NCBI GenBank assembly: GCA_003852775.1
Contig: RDDZ01000039.1
Span: 27,992 to 91,991, forward strand
Length of the DNA stretch: 64,000 nucleotides
Direction of reading: 5' to 3'
Source: Microbacteriaceae bacterium
GTDB lineage: Bacteria; Actinomycetota; Actinomycetes; Actinomycetales; Microbacteriaceae
Both the position numbers and the translations under genes were made by a program. Of the stretch, positions 24,138 to 33,429 are shown piece after piece. Within the stretch, counting starts at the first letter, position 1. Every line of letters starts with the position of its first letter. Under the pieces are notes generated by a model. That model saw nothing but the letters and a program-made list of their open reading frames with translations, was not told the origin of the DNA and searched no databases.

Positions 24138-24737
24138 ATGGCCCGCACCCCCGCCCCCGACGACGACCTCGCCCCCGCGGTCGCCTCCATCGGCGACGCC
24201 GTCAAGGCGGCTCGCAAGCGACTGGGACTCACCGTGCAGGCGCTCGCCGAGCGTGCGGGCGTGAGCTTCGGCCTCGTGAGCGAGCTGGAGCGCGGGCTCG
24301 GCAACCCCTCCCTCCAGTCGCTGCAGCGCCTCGCCTCGGCGCTCGGGGTCCCGGTCGCCCAACTGCTCGACGAGCCGGCGAGCGAGCTCGCGCTCGTGCC
24401 CGCCGACCGGCGCCACCGTCTTCCGACGACACCCGACGACCCGCCCTCGCGGCAGGCGGTGCGGGAGCTGCTGACCCCGCGCGGCGAGTCGATGCTGCAG
24501 CTCATCCGCTCGACCCTGCCCGTGGGCTTCAGCAACGAGGACCGCCCGTTCCGGCACATCGGCACGGAGTCGGTGACGGTCGAGAGCGGGGTGCTCGTGG
24601 TCGCGCAGGGCGCCAAGCGGGTGATCGCCCGGGCGGGTGACACGGTGACCTACGGGTGCTCCACACCCCACTGGTGGGCGAACGGGCACGACGCGCCGAC
24701 CGTGGTGCTCGGCGCCGTCACTCCGTTCGAACGCTAG
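24138..24737 (+). CDS. XRE-family regulator with cupin domain
   Basis: A 199-residue regulator with an N-terminal HTH (LTVQALAERAGVSFGLVSEL) and a C-terminal small beta-barrel cupin (residues about 110-195, STLPVGFSNEDRPF, HWWANGHD). This class senses small ligands such as amino acids, polyamines or sugars. A TAGGGT -10-like box lies 8 nt before the ATG, suggesting a leaderless transcript. Its TAG stop overlaps the TAG stop of the convergent DUF1028 gene within GCTAGC, so the two may be mutually exclusive transcripts. Confidence 0.85.
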   Translation: MARTPAPDDDLAPAVASIGDAVKAARKRLGLTVQALAERAGVSFGLVSELERGLGNPSLQSLQRLASALGVPVAQLLDEPASELALVPADRRHRLPTTPDDPPSRQAVRELLTPRGESMLQLIRSTLPVGFSNEDRPFRHIGTESVTVESGVLVVAQGAKRVIARAGDTVTYGCSTPHWWANGHDAPTVVLGAVTPFER

Positions 24738-25432
24738 CTCCGGGCGGGTCCCTCCGCGGATTCGCGGGGCGTCTCGGGGTCGAGCAGCGCGGCGCGGCGC
24801 AGCTCGACGAGGCGGGCCAGCTCGTCGAGGGGATCGGGGTGGTCGTCCACCCGGAGGTCGACGTCGAGCTCCGGAGGGAAGGTGCGCTCGCCGCCGATGC
24901 GGGCCACCTGCACGGCCGCGCTCTGCCTGCCGCGCCGATCGCCGCCCGCACGGTCGGCGGCTGCGAGCGCGGCGACGAGTCGCGCGGCGAAGCCGACCGC
25001 CTCATCCCCGGGACCGACGGGATCCTCGAGCACGCCGAACTCGTCGATGAGGGCGTCGAGCACCTCCGGTCCTGTGAGCAGGTTGCCGACCGCCACGGCG
25101 TCCGCGTCGACGAGCTCGCCGGCCCAGGCGGAGGCACGCTCGCCGGTCCATGCGGCGGCCGGGCCGTCGAGGGGCAGCGCCGACACCTGGCGGAGCGCGG
25201 ATCCGCCGTCCCACGACGGCACCCGGCCGACCGCGGCGGGCGCGCTGTCGCCGGCCGCGAGCGCGTCGAGCAGTCGTCCACGCAGGGCGCGGTTGGTCCA
25301 TGCCTGGCTGGCGACGGCGCCGACCGCGGGGTCGATCGCGATCGTCGCGTTGCCGACGGCGAGGGAGCGGCTCGCGGTGGCCGCCCCGATGAGTCCGCGC
25401 TCGGGGTCACGGGCGAGCAGCGTGAACGTCAC
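24734..25432 (-). CDS. DUF1028 family protein
   Basis: A 232-residue protein beginning MTFTLLARDPERGLIGAATA (GTG start), followed by SLAVGNATIAIDPAVGAVAS and SAPAAVGRVPSWDGGSALRQ. This is the DUF1028 pattern, for which an Ntn-hydrolase-like fold has been reported, as I recall, but no proven reaction. In other genomes such genes often sit beside peptide transporters and peptidases, and here it is divergent from a peptide-type ABC importer. A hydrolytic step on the imported substrate is a reasonable inference only. The track start 31 codons upstream lacks homology. Confidence 0.78.
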   Translation of the reverse strand: MTFTLLARDPERGLIGAATASRSLAVGNATIAIDPAVGAVASQAWTNRALRGRLLDALAAGDSAPAAVGRVPSWDGGSALRQVSALPLDGPAAAWTGERASAWAGELVDADAVAVGNLLTGPEVLDALIDEFGVLEDPVGPGDEAVGFAARLVAALAAADRAGGDRRGRQSAAVQVARIGGERTFPPELDVDLRVDDHPDPLDELARLVELRRAALLDPETPRESAEGPARS

Positions 25433-25527
25433 GAGGGCTCCGGGCGGGTGCGGCTCATGTGACGATCCTGTTTCATCCGACCGTCCGCGCTTGTCATCCA
25501 CGCATCCGGTGTTCATACTGATCAAAT

Positions 25528-25543
25528 CATCAGCAAACTGATG
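25528..25543. promoter_or_regulatory. CATCAG-caaa-CTGATG inverted repeat in the importer promoter region
   Basis: Perfect 6-bp arms with a 4-nt spacer in an AT-rich stretch between the DUF1028 gene and the importer. It is a candidate operator for the neighbouring cupin regulator or another factor. Confidence 0.5.
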
Positions 25544-25603
25544 TTAGCCCGTAACGTACCAGCACCACCCCACCTGCCCCGTTCATCACACGATTGGTCG
25601 CAC

Positions 25604-27130
25604 ATGAACCGACGCATTCCCCTCCTCGCAACGGCGGCGGCGGTCGCCCTCGCCCTCGCCGGATGCACCACCGGCACGGGCGTCGACCTGGGCGGCTCCT
25701 CATCCGGGGCCACCTTCGTCGCCGCGATCGGCGGCGAGCCGGACCAGCTCGACCCGCACAAGACCAGCTCCTACTTCTCCTTCGAGGTACTCGAGAACGT
25801 GTTCGACACCCTCGTGCAGCCCGACGACCAGCTCCAGATGGAGCCCGCCCTCGCCACCAGCTGGGAGACCTCCGACGACCAGCTCACCTGGACCTTCCAC
25901 CTGCGTGACGACGTGACCTTCCAGGACGGATCGGCGTTCACCGCCGCCGACGTCGTCTACTCCTACGAGCGCATCATCGACGAGAACCTCTCCAACGCCT
26001 GGAAGTTCTCCTCGGTGGCGAGCGTGACCGCCTCCGACGACACGACCGTCGTCATCACGCTCACGCAGCCGACCCCGAACCTGCTGTCGAACCTCGGCGG
26101 ATTCAAGGGCATGGCGATCGTGCAGAAGAAGAACGTCGAGGACGGCGACATCGCGACCGCGCCCATCGGCACCGGCCCCTACCAGCTCACCGAGTACGTC
26201 GCCGGCGACCACATCACCCTCACCGCCAACCCCGACTACTGGGGCGGCGCGCCGAAGATCGAGACCATCGAGTACAAGTTCATCTCCGAGCCGGCCACCG
26301 CACTCGCCGCCCTCAAGAGCGGCGAGATCCAGTGGACGGATGTCGTGCCGCCCCAGCAGGTCGACTCGCTCGAGGATGACAGCTCGATCAGCGTCGGCGT
26401 GACGCCCTCGAGCGACTACTGGTACCTCGCGCTCAACGAAGCGAAGGCACCGTGGAACGACGTGAAGGTGCGCCAGGCGATCGCCTACGCGATCGACCGC
26501 ACCGCGATCATCCAGGCAGTCAGCTACGGCACCGCGCAGGCCAACCAGCTCGCGATCCCCGAGGCGAGCGCCTGGTACACGGAGTACGACACCTACCCGC
26601 AGACCGCCGACCTCGACACCGCCAAGCAGCTCCTGGCGGAGGCCGGGTACACGGGCGGCACGCTCGACATGCTCGCCACGAGCGACTACCCGGAGACGGT
26701 GACGGCCGCGCAGATCATCGCCTCGAACCTCGAGCCGCTCGGCATCACGGTCAACATCCGTCAGCCCGACTTCTCGACCTGGCTCGACGAGCAGAACAGC
26801 GGCAACTTCGACATGCTCATGATGGGCTGGCTCGGCAACATCGACCCCGACGACTTCTACTACGCGCAGCACCACACGGACGGCTCCAGCAACGCGCAGA
26901 AGTACTCCAACGCCGAGGTCGACGCCTTCCTCGACGCGGGACGGGTCGAGACCGACCAGGACAAGCGGAAGGACGACTACGCCCAGGCGGCGAAGATCAT
27001 CGCCGACGAGGCCAGCTACATCTACCTCTACAACCCGGCGGTCATCCAGATCTGGTCGCCGAAGCTCGAGGGGTATGAGGCGCGCGCCGACCGCGCGATC
27101 CGCTTCAAGGACGCGAGCCTCGCGAAGTAG
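25604..27130 (+). CDS. ABC importer substrate-binding lipoprotein (peptide/opine family)
   Basis: A 508-residue SBP_bac_5 family protein. The lipobox ALAGCTTG places the lipid-modified Cys near residue 21. EPDQLDPHKTSSYFSFEVLE, TWTFHLRDDVTFQDGSAFTA and APIGTGPYQL follow, the standard order of DppA/OppA-type binding proteins. It captures oligopeptides or similar substrates outside the membrane for the permeases and ATPase encoded downstream. The ATG at 25604 is followed at once by the signal peptide (MNRRIPLLATAAAVALALAG); the track start is 21 codons upstream. Confidence 0.92.
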   Translation: MNRRIPLLATAAAVALALAGCTTGTGVDLGGSSSGATFVAAIGGEPDQLDPHKTSSYFSFEVLENVFDTLVQPDDQLQMEPALATSWETSDDQLTWTFHLRDDVTFQDGSAFTAADVVYSYERIIDENLSNAWKFSSVASVTASDDTTVVITLTQPTPNLLSNLGGFKGMAIVQKKNVEDGDIATAPIGTGPYQLTEYVAGDHITLTANPDYWGGAPKIETIEYKFISEPATALAALKSGEIQWTDVVPPQQVDSLEDDSSISVGVTPSSDYWYLALNEAKAPWNDVKVRQAIAYAIDRTAIIQAVSYGTAQANQLAIPEASAWYTEYDTYPQTADLDTAKQLLAEAGYTGGTLDMLATSDYPETVTAAQIIASNLEPLGITVNIRQPDFSTWLDEQNSGNFDMLMMGWLGNIDPDDFYYAQHHTDGSSNAQKYSNAEVDAFLDAGRVETDQDKRKDDYAQAAKIIADEASYIYLYNPAVIQIWSPKLEGYEARADRAIRFKDASLAK

Positions 27131-27139
27131 CATCCCCGC

Positions 27140-27180
27140 AGCGGATCGGGGAGGTCGCCCCGCGGCCTCCCCGATCCGCT
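27140..27180 (+). terminator. 15-bp hairpin between binding protein and permease genes
   Basis: AGCGGATCGGGGAGG and CCTCCCCGATCCGCT pair perfectly around 11 nt. In ABC importers such an intercistronic hairpin usually stabilises or partly terminates the upstream message so that the binding protein is made in excess. Confidence 0.65.
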
Positions 27181-27220
27181 CATCGCTCGTCAGCACCCAC
27201 ACCCGCGAAGGAGGGCATCG

Positions 27221-28186
27221 ATGAGGATCTCCCCCGCACCCGTGCTCCGCTTCCTCGGACTGCGGCTGCTGTCCTCGGCGATCGTGCTGCTCGGCGTGAT
27301 CGTCGTCGTGTTCGCCCTCGTACACCTCGTGCCCGGAGACCCGGTGCGGCTGGCGCTCGGCACCCGGTACAGCCCGGAGGCGTACCAGGCGCTCCGCGAG
27401 GCGTCCGGGCTCGACCGCCCCCTCCTCGTGCAGTTCTTCTCCTACGTCGGCAACGCCCTCACCGGCAACCTCGGCGTCAGCTTCCGCAACGGCGGCACCG
27501 TGACCGACATCCTGCTCGGCCGGCTGCCCGCCACGGTGTCGCTCGCGCTCGTGGGCATCGTCATCGCCCTCGTGATCGCGCTGCCCGCCGGCATCTGGTC
27601 GGCGCTGCGCGAGGGACGGGTGAGCGACATCATCGTGCGGCTCACGAGCCAGCTCGGCGTCTCGGTGCCCGACTTCTGGCTCGGGATGCTGCTCATCACC
27701 CTCTTCTCCTCCGTACTGCGGGTGCTGCCGTCGAGCGGATACGCCCCCGCGGGAGAGGACCCGCTGGGCTGGCTCCAGCACGTGATCCTTCCGGGGCTCA
27801 CGGTCGGACTCATCGCCGGCGCGATCATGACCCGCTACATCCGCGCCGCCGTGGTCGACGTCGCCGGGGCGGGCTTCGTGCGCACCGCGGTCTCCAAGGG
27901 GCTGCCCGGCCGGATCGTCACCTTCCGGCACATCCTGCGCAACGCGCTCGTGCCCGTGCTCACGATCGCCGGCATCCAACTGGCCACGATCCTCGGCGGC
28001 GTGATCGTCGTCGAGGTGGTGTTCGCCTGGCCGGGTCTGGGGAGGCTCGTCTACGACTCCGTCGCCGCGCGCGACTACCCCGTCATCCAGGGCGCGATCC
28101 TGCTGATTGCCGCCATGTTCCTGCTCATCAACCTGATCGTCGACGTGCTCTACGCCCTCGTCGACCCCCGCATCCGGCTGGCCTGA
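27221..28186 (+). CDS. ABC peptide-type permease, DppB-like
   Basis: A 321-residue inner-membrane permease with six helices. The N-terminal FALVHLVPGDPVRLALG is the DppB hallmark, and the ATPase-contact EAA loop lies near AGFVRTAVSKGLPGRIVTFR. The start has a gaaggagg site. It is followed by the second permease 17 bp later, so one heterodimeric channel is encoded. Confidence 0.92.
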   Translation: MRISPAPVLRFLGLRLLSSAIVLLGVIVVVFALVHLVPGDPVRLALGTRYSPEAYQALREASGLDRPLLVQFFSYVGNALTGNLGVSFRNGGTVTDILLGRLPATVSLALVGIVIALVIALPAGIWSALREGRVSDIIVRLTSQLGVSVPDFWLGMLLITLFSSVLRVLPSSGYAPAGEDPLGWLQHVILPGLTVGLIAGAIMTRYIRAAVVDVAGAGFVRTAVSKGLPGRIVTFRHILRNALVPVLTIAGIQLATILGGVIVVEVVFAWPGLGRLVYDSVAARDYPVIQGAILLIAAMFLLINLIVDVLYALVDPRIRLA

Positions 28187-28203
28187 GAAACGGAGAGGAA
28201 CGG

Positions 28204-29118
28204 ATGACGCAGACCACCCCGGCCGCGGAGCCCGCCGCCCTCACGGGCGCGCCGGCCCAGCAGCGCCTGCCCGCGTGGCGGCTGCTCGCCGCCAACCCGC
28301 TGACGCTGGCGAGCGCCATCGTGCTCGCGGTGATCGTGCTGCTCGCGCTCCTCGGGCCGTTCATCTCGCCGTACGGCATCAACGAGATCGACGTGTCGAG
28401 GCAGCTGCAGCCGCCGAGCGCCGCGCACTGGTTCGGAACCGACGACCTCGGCCGCGACATCCTCTCGCGCGTGCTGCACGCGATCGGCATCTCGCTGCTC
28501 ATCGCCGTCTGCGCCGTCACCTTCGCCTTCCTCGTGGGGGTCGCCTTCGGCACCGTCGCGGGGTACGCGGGCGGCATCGTCGACATGGTCATCTCGCGGG
28601 TCACCGACGTGCTGTTCGCGTTCCCGGTGCTGCTGCTCGCGCTCGCGATCGTCGCGATCTTCCAGCCGGGACTCGTCACCACGGTCGTCGCGATCGGCAT
28701 CGTCTACACGCCGATCTTCGCCCGGATCGCGCGTGGCAGCGCCCTCTCGGTGCGCAGCTCGCCGTTCGTGCAGGTGTCGCAGACGATGGGCACGCCCGCG
28801 CGCACGATCCTGCTTCGACACGTGCTGCCGAACATCACGGGTCCGCTCATCGTGCAGACCTCGCTCTCGCTCGCCTTCGCGATCCTGTCCGAGGCGGCGC
28901 TGTCATTCCTCGGCCTCGGCATCCAACCGCCGACGCCGTCCCTCGGCGGGATGCTGTTCGCCGCGCAGGGGTTCCTGGCCCAGGCCTGGTGGATGAGCGT
29001 CTTCCCGGGCGTGACGATCCTCGTGACGGCCCTCGCCTTCAACCTCATCGGAGACGGGTTGCGCGACGTGCTCGACCCGCGCCAGCGCAGCCTCATCGAG
29101 GCCAGGAGGTCGCGATGA
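28204..29118 (+). CDS. ABC peptide-type permease, DppC-like
   Basis: A 304-residue permease. SAAHWFGTDDLGRDILSRVL is the DppC signature, and the EAA loop is near SPFVQVSQTMGTPARTILLR. Its N-terminus is a 25-residue Pro/Ala-rich cytosolic tail. Its stop overlaps the start of the fused ATPase gene (ATGA). Confidence 0.92.
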   Translation: MTQTTPAAEPAALTGAPAQQRLPAWRLLAANPLTLASAIVLAVIVLLALLGPFISPYGINEIDVSRQLQPPSAAHWFGTDDLGRDILSRVLHAIGISLLIAVCAVTFAFLVGVAFGTVAGYAGGIVDMVISRVTDVLFAFPVLLLALAIVAIFQPGLVTTVVAIGIVYTPIFARIARGSALSVRSSPFVQVSQTMGTPARTILLRHVLPNITGPLIVQTSLSLAFAILSEAALSFLGLGIQPPTPSLGGMLFAAQGFLAQAWWMSVFPGVTILVTALAFNLIGDGLRDVLDPRQRSLIEARRSR

Positions 29119-30731
29119 CCGCCCCCATCCTCCGGGTCGACGAGCTCACGGTGTCGATCGGGCGCCACGACATCGTGCGCGGGGTCTCCTTCGCGGTAGA
29201 GGCAGGCGGCACGCTCGGCATCGTGGGCGAGTCCGGCTCCGGCAAGTCGATGACCGTGCTCGCGGCCACCGGGCTCATCGACGCCCCCGGCCGCCGCGTC
29301 GGCGGATCCAGCCTGCTCGCGGGGGCGGACGGCACCCCGATCCAGCTGGTCGACGCACCGCCGAAGCGTCTGCGCTCGGTGCACGGCGACCGGGTGGGCT
29401 TCGTGTTCCAGGACCCCTCCACCTCGCTCAACCCGCTGCTCACGATCGGCAGGCAGATCGCCGAGCCGCTGGAGGTGCACCGGCGGATGACCCGCAGACA
29501 GGCGGCGGCGCGGGCGGTCGAGCTGCTCGAGGCGGTCGGCATCCCGAACCCGGCGGATCGCGTGGACGCGTACCCGCACCAGCTCTCCGGCGGCCAGCGC
29601 CAGCGCGCCATGATCGCGATCGCGCTCGCCTGCGACCCCGCGCTGCTCGTGGCCGACGAGCCGACCACCGCGCTCGACGTCACCACGCAGGCGCAGATCA
29701 TCGAACTGGTCCGCGCCCTGCAGCACAACCGCGGCACGGCCGTCGTGTGGATCAGCCACGACCTCGGCGTGATCGGGCAGGTGGCCGACGAGGTCACCGT
29801 GCTGCGGGCGGGGCGCGCCGTGGAGCAGCGGCCGATCCTCGACGTCTACGAGCGCCCGCACGACGCGTACACGAAGGAGCTGCTCGCCGCCCGACCGCGC
29901 GTCGTCGCGGGCGCGGGCCCCACCCCCGTCGCCGGGGCCGAGCCGCTTCTCGAGGTGCGACAGCTCGACGTGCGCTTCTCGATCTCCACCCCCACCGGCA
30001 GGCGGCAGATCCACGCCGTCGACGACGTGTCGTTCACGGTGCGCCGCGGCACCACGACGGCGATCGTCGGCGAATCGGGCTCAGGCAAGTCGACGGTGGC
30101 CAATGTGCTGACCCGCCTCGTCGAGCCGCGCTCGGGCAGCGCGACGCTCGGCGGACGGGACGTGCTGCACGGCCCCCGTGCCGACCGGCGGCGCATCGCG
30201 ATGGTCTTCCAGGACCCCTTCGCCTCCCTCGACCCGCGGCGTACCGTGGGGGACACCGTCGAGGAGCCCCTGCGCGTGCACGGGCTCGCGGGGGATTCGA
30301 CCGGCCGCCGGGCACGTGTCGAGGAGCTACTCGGTCTGGTGGACCTGGATCCCGGACTCCGCACCCGGTACCCGCACGAGCTCTCGGGCGGGCAGCGGCA
30401 GCGCGTCTCGATCGCGCGCGCCCTCGCCCTCGAGCCCGAGCTGGTGATCCTCGACGAGGCGACGGCGTCACTGGACGTGTCGATCCAGAAGCGGGTGCTC
30501 GCGCTGCTGCGTCGCCTGCAGGAGCGGAGTGGTCTCACCTTCCTGTTCATCGCGCACGACCTCGCGATCGTGCAGGAGATGAGCCACGACGTCGTGGTGA
30601 TGCAGCACGGGCGCGTCGTGGAGTCGGCCCCGGCACCCGAGCTGTTCGCGGACCCCCGGGAGGACTACACGCGCCGCCTGCTCGAGGCCGTCCCACCGGA
30701 GCTCCCGCGCGCCGCACGCGCGGAGTGGTGA
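29115..30731 (+). CDS. Fused double ATPase of the peptide-type ABC importer (DppD-DppF)
   Basis: A 538-residue protein with two complete nucleotide-binding domains. The first domain has Walker A GESGSGKSMT near residue 39, signature SGGQRQRAMIAIAL and Walker B LLVADEP. The second domain has Walker A GESGSGKSTVAN near 320, signature [14 protein letters not shown] and Walker B LVILDEA. Each domain also has the C-terminal segment typical of oligopeptide transporters. The fusion replaces separate DppD and DppF subunits, a known arrangement. The start at the ATG overlapping the permease stop replaces the much longer track ORF, whose first part is a shadow of dppC. Confidence 0.93.
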   Translation: MTAPILRVDELTVSIGRHDIVRGVSFAVEAGGTLGIVGESGSGKSMTVLAATGLIDAPGRRVGGSSLLAGADGTPIQLVDAPPKRLRSVHGDRVGFVFQDPSTSLNPLLTIGRQIAEPLEVHRRMTRRQAAARAVELLEAVGIPNPADRVDAYPHQLSGGQRQRAMIAIALACDPALLVADEPTTALDVTTQAQIIELVRALQHNRGTAVVWISHDLGVIGQVADEVTVLRAGRAVEQRPILDVYERPHDAYTKELLAARPRVVAGAGPTPVAGAEPLLEVRQLDVRFSISTPTGRRQIHAVDDVSFTVRRGTTTAIVGESGSGKSTVANVLTRLVEPRSGSATLGGRDVLHGPRADRRRIAMVFQDPFASLDPRRTVGDTVEEPLRVHGLAGDSTGRRARVEELLGLVDLDPGLRTRYPHELSGGQRQRVSIARALALEPELVILDEATASLDVSIQKRVLALLRRLQERSGLTFLFIAHDLAIVQEMSHDVVVMQHGRVVESAPAPELFADPREDYTRRLLEAVPPELPRAARAEW

Positions 30732-30740
30732 GCGGGGCCC

Positions 30741-31748
30741 TCAGCCGATCGCACTCGACTCGCGCACCACGAGCTCGGGTTGGAACACGACCTGCCGGGG
30801 GGCGAGGCCGGGATCGTCCGCCTCCTCGAGCAGGATGCGCAGCGCGGTCTGCCCGATGAGGCGACTCGGCTGGCGGATCGAGCTGAGCGGCACGACGGTC
30901 GCGGCGGCGAAGTCGATGTCGTCGTAGCCCACGATCGCGACGTCCTCGGGCACGCGCACCTCGCCGCGCATGACGAGCGCCTGCAGCAGCCCGACGGCGA
31001 GCAGGTCGTTGGCGGCGAACACCGCGTCGGGGCGTTCGGAGGCCGGTCGCGCAGCGAGCGCCTCCCCCATCCGCCGCCCCTCGAGCACGGAGAGCGCCGT
31101 GCCCTCGAGCACCTCGAGCGTCGCATCCGGCACCGCGGCGACGGCGTCGCGCGCGCCCGCGAGACGGTCGGCGACCTGACGGATGGCGAGCGGACCCGCG
31201 ACGAACGCGACGCGGCGGCGGCCCTGCTCGAGCAGGTGGGTCACGGCCGTGCGGCCGCCCGCATGGTCGTCGACCGACACCGAGCTCAGCACGTCGTCCT
31301 CCGCCATGCGGTCGACGAGCACGACGGGTGTGCCGAGCGCGCGCAGTCGCTCGAGGCGTTCCCGGATGTCGCCGAGGGGCGAGACGAGCACGCCGCGGAC
31401 GCGCTGCTCCTCGAAGAGGTCGAGGTAGGCGGCCTCGCGCTCGGGCTTCTCGTCGCTGTCGCCGAGCAGCACGGCGACGCCGTGCTCGGCCGCCTCGTCC
31501 TCGGCGCCGCGGGCGATGTCGGTGAAGAAGGGGTTGCGCGCATCGAGCACGACGAGCCCGACGGAGCTCGAGCGTCCGGCGCGCAGCTGGCGGGCGGCGT
31601 CGTTGCGCACGTAGCCGAGCTCGCGGATGGCATCGTGCACACGGCCGACCACGGCATCCGAGACCCGGTCGGGGCGGTTGAGAACGTTCGAGACGGTTCC
31701 GACGGAGACGCCGGCGCGCTCGGCCACGTCGCGGATCGAGACCGCCAT
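30741..31748 (-). CDS. LacI-family regulator of the rhamnose operon
   Basis: A 335-residue repressor: helix-turn-helix SIRDVAERAGVSVGTVSNVL, hinge helix RNDAARQLRAGRSSSVG, and a periplasmic-binding-protein-like effector domain with VFAANDLLAVGLLQA. It is divergent from rhaI, with a LacI-type operator TGAATCGTTTCA between them, so rhamnose or a rhamnose phosphate is the likely effector. It converges within 9 bp on the ABC importer ATPase gene. Confidence 0.9.
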   Translation of the reverse strand: MAVSIRDVAERAGVSVGTVSNVLNRPDRVSDAVVGRVHDAIRELGYVRNDAARQLRAGRSSSVGLVVLDARNPFFTDIARGAEDEAAEHGVAVLLGDSDEKPEREAAYLDLFEEQRVRGVLVSPLGDIRERLERLRALGTPVVLVDRMAEDDVLSSVSVDDHAGGRTAVTHLLEQGRRRVAFVAGPLAIRQVADRLAGARDAVAAVPDATLEVLEGTALSVLEGRRMGEALAARPASERPDAVFAANDLLAVGLLQALVMRGEVRVPEDVAIVGYDDIDFAAATVVPLSSIRQPSRLIGQTALRILLEEADDPGLAPRQVVFQPELVVRESSAIG

Positions 31749-31822
31749 CGGCTCCCCTTCCCCTCACGTGGTCACGCGGTTGCGACACTAGCGGACGACT
31801 TGACCTCCGCCGGGGCGCGCCC

Positions 31823-31851
31823 TACTGTAGCCCTGATGGTGAATCGTTTCA
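31823..31851 (+). promoter_or_regulatory. rha promoter -10 box and LacI-type operator
   Basis: TACTGT (31823-31828) is a -10 candidate. TGAATCGTTTCA (31840-31851) follows 11 bp later, a TGAA..CG..TTCA palindrome of the LacI-family type lying over the expected transcript start. Confidence 0.65.
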
Positions 31852-31871
31852 ACGACGAGACAGTAGGAAAC

Positions 31872-33038
31872 ATGACCGACCTCACCGCGATCGCGCCCCT
31901 CCTCGACGAGCAGGCCATCGAGCTCCCGTCCTGGGCCTTCGGCAACTCCGGCACCCGCTTCAAGGTGTTCGCGCAGCCCGGCGTGCCGCGCGACCCCTAC
32001 GAGAAGATCTCCGACGCCGCGCAGGTGCACCGCCACACGGGCCTCGCGCCGACGGTCGCGCTGCACATCCCGTGGGACAAGGTCGACGACTACACCGACC
32101 TCGCCCGCCACGCCGAGGAGAACGGCGTCGCGCTCGGCACCATCAACTCCAACACCTTCCAGGACGACGTCTACAAGCTCGGCTCGCTCACCCACAGCGA
32201 CCCCGCCATTCGACAGAAGGCCATCGACCACCACTTCGAGTGCATCGACATCATGCACGCGACCGGCAGCCGCGACCTCAAGATCTGGCTCGCCGACGGC
32301 ACCAACTACCCGGGCCAGGACGACATCCGCGGCCGCCAGGATCGCCTCGCCGACTCGCTCGCGAAGATCTACGAGCGCCTCGGCGACGAGCAGCGCCTCG
32401 TGCTCGAGTACAAGTTCTTCGAGCCGGCGTTCTACCACACCGATGTTCCGGACTGGGGCACGGCCTACGCGCAGGTGGCCGCCCTCGGCGAGCGCGCCGT
32501 CGTGTGCCTCGACACGGGCCACCACGCGCCCGGCACCAACATCGAGTTCATCGTCATGCAGCTGCTGCGCCTCGGTCGCCTCGGCTCGTTCGACTTCAAC
32601 TCGCGCTTCTACGCCGACGACGACCTCATCGTGGGGGCGGCCGACCCGTTCCAGCTCTTCCGCATCATCTTCGAGGTCGTGCGCGGCGGCGGCTACGGCC
32701 GCGACTCCGACGTCGCGTTCATGCTCGACCAGTGCCACAACATCGAGGACAAGATCCCCGGTCAGATCCGCAGCGTGCTCAACGTGCAGGAGATGACGGC
32801 GCGCGCGCTGCTCGTCGACCGCGAGGCGCTCGCCGCCGCGCAGGCCGCGGGCGACGTGCTCGCTGCGAACGGCATCCTCATGGACGCCTTCTACACGGAT
32901 GTGCGCCCCGGCCTCGCCGCGTACCGCGAGGCGAAGGGCCTCGCGGGCGACCCCATGGCCGCGTACGCGGCGTCGGGCTACGCGCAGAGCATCATCGACG
33001 GTCGCCAGGGCGGCGCGCAGGCGGGTTGGGGGGCCTGA
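31872..33038 (+). CDS. rhaI: L-rhamnose isomerase (RhaI type)
   Basis: A 388-residue TIM-barrel enzyme converting L-rhamnose to L-rhamnulose. It resembles the Pseudomonas-type isomerase rather than E. coli RhaA. Metal-site segments are visible: LVLEYKFFEPAFYHTDVP, VCLDTGHHAPGTNIEFIV and SFDFNSRFYADDDLIVGAAD. The start MTDLTAIAPLLDEQ follows gtaggaa. It is the first gene of the operon, and the mutarotase follows after 4 bp. Confidence 0.92.
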   Translation: MTDLTAIAPLLDEQAIELPSWAFGNSGTRFKVFAQPGVPRDPYEKISDAAQVHRHTGLAPTVALHIPWDKVDDYTDLARHAEENGVALGTINSNTFQDDVYKLGSLTHSDPAIRQKAIDHHFECIDIMHATGSRDLKIWLADGTNYPGQDDIRGRQDRLADSLAKIYERLGDEQRLVLEYKFFEPAFYHTDVPDWGTAYAQVAALGERAVVCLDTGHHAPGTNIEFIVMQLLRLGRLGSFDFNSRFYADDDLIVGAADPFQLFRIIFEVVRGGGYGRDSDVAFMLDQCHNIEDKIPGQIRSVLNVQEMTARALLVDREALAAAQAAGDVLAANGILMDAFYTDVRPGLAAYREAKGLAGDPMAAYAASGYAQSIIDGRQGGAQAGWGA

Positions 33039-33042
33039 CCCC

Positions 33043-33399
33043 ATGGCACGGCCGGCGGTGCAGCGGGTGTGCTTCCAGCTGCAGGTGAAGCCCGAGCGGA
33101 TGGCGGAGTACGTCGAGCGGCACCGCGCCGTGTGGCCCGACATGCTGCGCGCGATCGCGGACGCCGGGCGACGCAACTACTCCCTCTTCCTGCGGGAGGA
33201 CGGCCTGCTCATCGGCTACTACGAGACCGACGACGACGCCGCATCCACCGCCGCGCTCGCCGCGGACCCGCGCACGGCCGCGTGGGAGGCCGAGGCCGCC
33301 GACTTCTTCGCCGCGCTCCCCGGCGCCCGCCCCGACCAGGGCGCGCCGCAGCTCACCGAGGTCTTCCACCTCGAGGACCAGCTCGCCGCCCTCACCTGA
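33043..33399 (+). CDS. rhaM: L-rhamnose mutarotase
   Basis: A 118-residue dimeric ferredoxin-like-fold protein interconverting the anomers of rhamnose to feed the isomerase. Family motifs are FQLQVKPERMAEYVERHRAV, WPDMLRAIADAGRRNYSLFL and LIGYYETDDD. It lies 4 bp after rhaI and 30 bp before the aldolase gene. Confidence 0.92.
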   Translation: MARPAVQRVCFQLQVKPERMAEYVERHRAVWPDMLRAIADAGRRNYSLFLREDGLLIGYYETDDDAASTAALAADPRTAAWEAEAADFFAALPGARPDQGAPQLTEVFHLEDQLAALT

Positions 33400-33429
33400 C
33401 GATCACGACCGAGACAGAGGACCCTCCCC

